A stretch of DNA of 64,000 nt from Erythrobacter sp. (GTDB lineage: Bacteria > Pseudomonadota > Alphaproteobacteria > Sphingomonadales > Sphingomonadaceae), in assembly GCA_027311945.1 (NCBI GenBank), contig DAICXZ010000030.1, positions 248,001 through 312,000 of the forward strand, given 5' to 3'. The notes under the pieces are model-generated. The model searched no databases, was not told the origin of the DNA, and saw only the letters and a list, made by a program, of their open reading frames with translations. Of the stretch, positions 59,711 to 64,000 are shown one piece after another. The translations under genes and the position numbers were made by a program. How positions within the stretch are numbered: the stretch's first letter is position 1; each line of letters begins with the position of its first letter.

Positions 59711-62500
59711 TCAGAACTTGTAGTTCACGCCGCCCAGAATGGTCGTACCGCTCTGGTTCTGGTTGTAGAGGTAGCGGTTCTGGCCCCAGAACTGCGTATC
59801 CTTCTCATTGGTCAGATTGATGGCATTCACGTTGATCTGCAAACGCTCGGTCACGTTGAAGAAGGCCGAGGCATCGAAGTAGGTCGATCCCTCGAAGCCG
59901 CGTGTGCTGGCGCTCATCGGATCTTCGTTCTTGCCGGTGTACCAGCGGCTGCGATAGCTGACTGATCCGCGCAGGCCCCAGCGCTCGGTCTCGTAGTAGA
60001 TCGTGCCGTTGGCGCCGGTGTCGGAAAAGCCGGTCAGCTCCTCGTCGGCGTCGATATAGGTGAAGTTGGCGATCACCCCGAACCCGTCAAGCGGGGCGGG
60101 CAGGAACGACAGCTGCGACTGCGCGGCCAGCTCGATCCCGGTCAGCGAGCGGTCGCCATCGATGTTCACGGGCATCGTGAACTCGCTGACGATGGTGTCG
60201 GCGGTGGCACCCGGAATGGTGGTGAAGGGCACGCCGGTTTCGCTGAACGCGATGTTCTCGATCACATCGTTGCTGATGAAGTTGGTGATGATCTTGTGGA
60301 ACGCACCCGCCGACAGCAGCCCGACATCGCCGAAGTAGTATTCGACCGCGAAATCGAAGGTGGTATCGGTGAAGGGCTTGAGGTTCGGGTTGCCCCGGCT
60401 GACGGTGATTTCACCGCTGTCCTCGTTCTGGAAGGCGCTGCCTTCGGCCGCCATCGAGCCGAGGCTCGGACGGTTGAGGTTCTTGGTGGCGGCGAAGCGC
60501 AGCAGCACGTCGTCGGTCACTTCGAGAACGGCGTTCATCGCGGGCAGGACACCCGAATAGCTGCCTTCTACCTCGGAGGTGCCGAGATAGGCATAGCTGT
60601 CGCCCTGGATCCAGCCGACGCTCTTGGTGTCGGTGCTGTAACCGCGCAGGCCCACGTTGCCGCGCAGGCGCATGCCGCCGACTTCGGTGTCCCAGTCAGC
60701 CTGAAGGTAGCCCGAGATCGTGTCTTCGGTGGTTTCGTAGACGTTCTCGATATCCTGCAGCGCGCCGCCGGTGCCATCGGTGTTGGGCTCAAGGCGGTGG
60801 TATTCGTCGTAACGGTCGAAGGCGTCGGCATAGTTGCCGATCAGCCATGAGCCGAACTCGTTGGTGAACACATCGCTCACGCCGCTGACCGAATCGCCAC
60901 GCATCTTATCGGTCGTGCCGTTGACGTTGGAGTCATAGAACAGGTCGATGCCCTGCTGGCGGAACGAGTGGTAGGCACCGCCGAGGCGGATCGTCCACAC
61001 CGGGCTCGCTTCCCAGGCAAGGTTGGCTTCGCCCTCGTAAAGCTCGCTCTCGTTGTTGAACGCGCGATAGTAGAAATTGTCGAGCGCGTAGCTGCCGGGA
61101 TCGGTCGCATCCCAGCCCGCATAGCTGAACGTGGCCGAACGGCCATCGGTGCCGTAGTCGGCGATCATGTCGCCGCGCGCACGCATGTAGAACTTGTCAT
61201 CATACGGCGTGTCGTAGGTCGACTTCTCCCAGCCGACATGGCCGTCGAAGGTCAGCGTGTCGGTGACATTCCACTCGTTGGTAAGTGCGACCTGCCAGAA
61301 GCGGTTTTCGTTGCGCGAGCGGCGATGCTCGGTGCCGAAGCCGACCCCGGAAACATCGGCATAGGTGACGTAGCCGTTATCGTCCCACGCGATGTCGTTG
61401 ACGACAGAGCCGGTCTGGAAGTTGGCGGGCCAGGGGTCCGAAGCCGCGCCGTCGATGATGATCGAGCCGCGCGAGTTGAGCGGGCGGGTGGCGAGGTGCA
61501 GCTCGTTGCGGTCGGTGGTGAACTGGCCATGCAGCACGTCGAGCGTGAACAGCGCATCGTCGCTCGGCTGCCACTGCACCGCGGCGGTGATGCCGAGGCG
61601 TTCCTGTTCTGCGTTCCACGAGGACAGGCGGTTGCCGTCGGCGAAATAGAAGGTGTTGTCCGGGTCAAGCAATTCGGCCTGCTGCGCCGCCGAGAGGTTC
61701 GAGATGTCGACGCCCTTGTCGATCAGCTCCTGCATCTGCGTGCCGTTGACCGTGCTGTAGTTATAGGTGTTGTGGCCTTGCTCGGTGGTTTTGCGCTTGC
61801 TCCAGGCGACCGAGACGGCAATCCCGAAGGTGTCGCCCCAGTTCTGGCTCAGCAGCGCTGCAATGCGCGGCTGGGCATCCTCGGTATAGGTGTTGGTGCC
61901 GAGCTTGAGCGCAATCGCGCCGTTGATCCCGTCGTTGTAGTCAAACGGTTTGGCGGTGAAGAGGCCCACGGTGCCGGCCATGCCGCCTTCCTTCTGCGCC
62001 GCCTGGTAGGTCTTTTCGACCTCGACCCGGCTGAACAGTTCGGAGGCGAAGATATTGAAATCGAAGGCACGGTCGCGCGAGCGCTGGCCGCGGCTATCCT
62101 GCGCCGAATCGACGTTGCCGAGCACTTCCATGCCGTTGAGCTGGACGCGGGCGAAGTCGGGGCCGAGGCCGCGCAGCGAGATGCGCCGGCCTTCGCCGGC
62201 CTCGCGGTTGATCTGTACGCCGGGCAGGCGCTGCAGCGATTCGGCAAGGTTGAGATCGGGGAACTTTGCCATGTCCTCGGCCACGATCACGTCGATGCGG
62301 ATGTTCGAGTCGCGCTTGGCGTCGAGCGCGTCGGAGAGCGACTGGCGGAAGCCGGTGACGACGATGGCGTCATCGGCGCTGGCGGCGCTATCCTGCGCAA
62401 AAGCTGCGGCCGGGCACAGCAGGGCCATGGCCGATGCGGTGGTGAACAGGACATTTCGGTAGCTCGGGCGGGTGGCCCGAGAGGCATTGCAACCGTTCAT
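59711..62500 (-). CDS. TonB-dependent receptor, TonB-Xanth-Caul-like, of the phosphonate regulon
   Basis: The 929-residue receptor has a signal peptide (AAAFAQDS, about residue 36). It carries AIVVTGFRQSLSDALDAKRDSN, LAESLQRLPGVQINREAGEGRRISLRG-type plug and a barrel ending TTILGGVNYKF. This TIGR01782-like subclass normally takes carbohydrate-like or complex ligands. A GntR-type operator lies 24 bp before the start and a strong AGAGGGG ribosome-binding site follows. Downstream lie the sulfotransferase/hydroxylase block and the secreted hydrolase. The likely cargo is a phosphonate or phosphoester glycoconjugate. This rests on the shared operator, not on the receptor sequence. Confidence 0.93.
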   Translation of the reverse strand: MNGCNASRATRPSYRNVLFTTASAMALLCPAAAFAQDSAASADDAIVVTGFRQSLSDALDAKRDSNIRIDVIVAEDMAKFPDLNLAESLQRLPGVQINREAGEGRRISLRGLGPDFARVQLNGMEVLGNVDSAQDSRGQRSRDRAFDFNIFASELFSRVEVEKTYQAAQKEGGMAGTVGLFTAKPFDYNDGINGAIALKLGTNTYTEDAQPRIAALLSQNWGDTFGIAVSVAWSKRKTTEQGHNTYNYSTVNGTQMQELIDKGVDISNLSAAQQAELLDPDNTFYFADGNRLSSWNAEQERLGITAAVQWQPSDDALFTLDVLHGQFTTDRNELHLATRPLNSRGSIIIDGAASDPWPANFQTGSVVNDIAWDDNGYVTYADVSGVGFGTEHRRSRNENRFWQVALTNEWNVTDTLTFDGHVGWEKSTYDTPYDDKFYMRARGDMIADYGTDGRSATFSYAGWDATDPGSYALDNFYYRAFNNESELYEGEANLAWEASPVWTIRLGGAYHSFRQQGIDLFYDSNVNGTTDKMRGDSVSGVSDVFTNEFGSWLIGNYADAFDRYDEYHRLEPNTDGTGGALQDIENVYETTEDTISGYLQADWDTEVGGMRLRGNVGLRGYSTDTKSVGWIQGDSYAYLGTSEVEGSYSGVLPAMNAVLEVTDDVLLRFAATKNLNRPSLGSMAAEGSAFQNEDSGEITVSRGNPNLKPFTDTTFDFAVEYYFGDVGLLSAGAFHKIITNFISNDVIENIAFSETGVPFTTIPGATADTIVSEFTMPVNIDGDRSLTGIELAAQSQLSFLPAPLDGFGVIANFTYIDADEELTGFSDTGANGTIYYETERWGLRGSVSYRSRWYTGKNEDPMSASTRGFEGSTYFDASAFFNVTERLQINVNAINLTNEKDTQFWGQNRYLYNQNQSGTTILGGVNYKF

Positions 62501-62523
62501 GAGAAACCCCTCTTGTTGGCAAA

Positions 62524-62537
62524 CTGGTCTGAACCAG
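62524..62537. promoter_or_regulatory. GntR-type operator upstream of the TBDR
   Basis: CTGGTCTGAACCAG matches TGGTCTAGACCA at 10 of 12 core positions with perfect outer CTGGT/ACCAG arms. It is 24 bp from the TBDR start codon. Confidence 0.65.
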
Positions 62538-62697
62538 ATGCTCGACTAGCGGCGCTTGATAACAGTTGCGTGACAGGATGACGGTCTGATGCTGCGTCGC
62601 AGCGATTTTGTCCAGGTGCGGCGAAATGGCCGCAGTGGCGGCTCCGCGAGATTGCGCGGTTGAACCGATTGTGCGCCCGTTGTGGCGAGCTGAGGGG

Positions 62698-63453
62698 CTA
62701 GCGAACGCGCAGGTCCACGTTGATTTGCACGGCATCGTGGCGCCAGTATTCGTGATCGTATTCGACCACCCGGCCATGACCGTCGTAGCTCACGCGCTGC
62801 AAGGCGAGGCCGGGCAGGCCCGACTTCTGGCGCAGGTCGACCGCCTCGTCACCGGTCAGCGCGCAGGGCTGCATCGAGATCTGGTTGCGCGCGACGGTAA
62901 TGCCGAAATTGCGCTTCAGGATCGCGGTGAGCGAGGTGTTGAGGTCGAACTCTATGAGGCCCGGTGTGATGGCAGCATCGACCACCAGTTTTTCGACCAG
63001 CACCGCCCGCCCGTCGACCGAGCGCAGGCGGCGAATGTGATGCAGCGGGGCGCCGAGCGGGCGCGCGAAAATGTCCGAAAGCAGCGGGTCTGCGGGGATT
63101 GTGGCGGTGCTGATGGTGTGCGTGCTGGGCACGCGGCCCTGCGCCTCGACGTAGGACATGAAGCCTTCCCAGCGCGTCGGATCATAGACCACCGGCGGCG
63201 GCGAGACGTACCATCCGCTGCGATCGCGACGGAAGATCGCGCCCTCGGCTTCGAGCAAGAACAGCGCCTCGCGAATGGTGCCGCGGGCAAGGGCGAATTC
63301 GCCTTGCAGCTGCCGTTCCGAGGGCAACTTGTCACCCGGCTTGAGATCGCCCGCCGCGATGCGCGCGGCAATCCCGTCGCGCAGGCCCAGATACTGGCGG
63401 CTTTCCGCCGTGTCGGCCGGGCTCGCCCCGGTAGTATCCGCCGCTTTTTCCAT
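62698..63453 (-). CDS. GntR family regulator, HutC/UTRA subfamily (PhnF/PhnR-like)
   Basis: The product is 250 residues from the ATG at 63453 (a GTG at 63471 adds six). The winged helix (about 20-90) reads LRDGIAARIAAGDLKPGDKLPSERQLQGEFALARGTIREALFLLE. A UTRA ligand-binding domain (about 95-245) includes PLHHIRRLRSVDGRAVLVEKLVV and ALQRVSYDGHGRVVEYDHEYW. HutC-type regulators bind TGGTCTAGACCA-like palindromes. Three such sites lie in this window: by the hydrolase, the TBDR, and between this gene and phnZ, which implies autoregulation. Adjacency to phnZ favours a phosphonate ligand. Confidence 0.92.
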   Translation of the reverse strand: MEKAADTTGASPADTAESRQYLGLRDGIAARIAAGDLKPGDKLPSERQLQGEFALARGTIREALFLLEAEGAIFRRDRSGWYVSPPPVVYDPTRWEGFMSYVEAQGRVPSTHTISTATIPADPLLSDIFARPLGAPLHHIRRLRSVDGRAVLVEKLVVDAAITPGLIEFDLNTSLTAILKRNFGITVARNQISMQPCALTGDEAVDLRQKSGLPGLALQRVSYDGHGRVVEYDHEYWRHDAVQINVDLRVR

Positions 63454-63584
63454 GCTTCCTGTTAGCCTCACTACCCTGACCCGACAACCGGTGCGGGGCC
63501 TGTCTTTGCAACTTGGAAAGCCGGAATCGCGAGAAAATTGCCGGACTTGGGAAAAATGGATGCGTCACGCCGCATTATCTGCAA

Positions 63585-63598
63585 TTGGTCTAGACCAT
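63585..63598. promoter_or_regulatory. GntR-type operator overlapping the phnZ start
   Basis: TTGGTCTAGACCAT contains the perfect 12-bp palindrome TGGTCTAGACCA (63586-63597), whose last A is the first base of the phnZ ATG. It lies in the divergent GntR/phnZ region and so may control both genes. Confidence 0.72.
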
Positions 63599-64000
63599 GT
63601 TTGCGAAAGAGACAAATTGCTCCACCGCTGCTGCGGAGGCTATCGCCCTGTTCGTGCGTTTGGGCACCCTGCATTATGGCGAAAAGGTCAGCCAGCTCGA
63701 CCACGCGCTGCAATGCGCGCACAATGCGCGGCTCGCGGGTGAGGGAGAGGCGATGATCGCGGCTGCGCTGCTGCATGATATTGGTCACCTGTTGCACCAC
63801 GAGGGTGAGGACGCGGCCACACGCGGGATCGATACCCGCCACGAGATCACCGGCGCGACCTGGCTGCGCGAACGGTTCGGCCCCGAGGTGAGCGAGCCGG
63901 TGCGGCTCCACGTCGATGCCAAGCGCTATCTCGCTCTGCGCCAGCCCGGCTATGTCGGGAGCCTGAGCCCGGCCTCGCTCGAAAGTCTCGCGTTGCAGGG
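63597..64000 (+). CDS. phnZ: PhnZ-like HD-domain phosphonate oxygenase (partial, runs off the window)
   Basis: The frame from ATG 63597 is open to the window end (134 codons). It shows QLDHALQCAHNAR (His36), the HD motif ALLHDIGH (His60, Asp61, His64), RHEITGATWL (His82) and LHVDAKRYLALRQPGYVGSLSPASL (His105, Asp107). This order matches PhnZ, the mixed-valent diiron enzyme that cleaves 2-amino-1-hydroxyethylphosphonate to glycine and phosphate, and TIGR03276-like phosphonate HD proteins. The C-terminus is missing, and a PhnY-type hydroxylase may follow beyond the edge. No ribosome-binding site is visible and the start lies on an operator. Confidence 0.88.
   Translation, partial: MFAKETNCSTAAAEAIALFVRLGTLHYGEKVSQLDHALQCAHNARLAGEGEAMIAAALLHDIGHLLHHEGEDAATRGIDTRHEITGATWLRERFGPEVSEPVRLHVDAKRYLALRQPGYVGSLSPASLESLALQ

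Overview
The window is about 64 kb of GC-rich, densely coding DNA that looks like an alphaproteobacterial chromosome, most likely Sphingomonadales (Erythrobacter/Altererythrobacter-like). The taxonomic call is inference. It rests on eight TonB-dependent receptors (TBDRs) of the oligotroph type, two FecI/FecR sets, a class II DAHP synthase and an EgtB/EgtD pair. I saw no rRNA, tRNA, CRISPR array, prophage or intact insertion sequence. The only mobile trace is a short IS3-like fragment near 9.6 kb. The last gene, a phnZ homologue, runs off the right edge.

Layout. 0-13.5 kb is mostly housekeeping: a secreted M16 peptidase, class II DAHP synthase (aromatic amino acids), egtBD (ergothioneine), a membrane-anchored retropepsin-like protease, an MFS transporter, a VOC protein, an ABC-F ATPase, a small conserved protein and a diguanylate cyclase. 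13.6-18.4 kb is a GDPD-TBDR-GDPD block that looks like glycerophosphodiester scavenging. 18.5-23.0 kb is a complete cell-surface-signalling set (ECF sigma, FecR, STN-type TBDR). 23.1-26.3 kb (minus) is an iron-uptake-like pair (TBDR plus PepSY membrane protein). Divergent from it, 26.5-33.7 kb carries a second sigma/FecR/STN-TBDR set followed by a large autotransporter.

33.9-48.2 kb is a catabolic island: a MarR regulator, an IlvD/Edd dehydratase, an FAD oxidoreductase, a TBDR, a small secreted protein, a TfdA/TauD-type 2-oxoglutarate dioxygenase, an unusual tandem-MarR protein, another TBDR and two small secreted proteins. Two related palindromes (34445-34460 and 37863-37878) lie at the dehydratase and FAD-oxidoreductase/TBDR promoters. 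48.3-53.7 kb holds a patatin-like lipoprotein, a TBDR with a twin TAACGANCGTTA motif upstream, and an MFS transporter.

53.8-64 kb is the most interesting region. A minus-strand series runs TBDR, Sulfotransfer_2-type sulfotransferase, Asp/Asn-hydroxylase-like oxygenase, TPR-sulfotransferase, second Asp/Asn-hydroxylase-like oxygenase, then a secreted alkaline-phosphatase-superfamily hydrolase with chitobiase-C-like and PA14-like modules. Downstream of the TBDR the four modification genes overlap stop-to-start. A GntR/UTRA regulator and a divergent PhnZ-like phosphonate oxygenase follow. Near-identical TTGGTCTAGACCAA-type palindromes sit upstream of the hydrolase, upstream of the TBDR and in the GntR/phnZ intergenic region. 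Together these predict one regulon for capture and breakdown of a phosphonate-bearing molecule, coupled to an uncharacterised sulfation/hydroxylation cassette.
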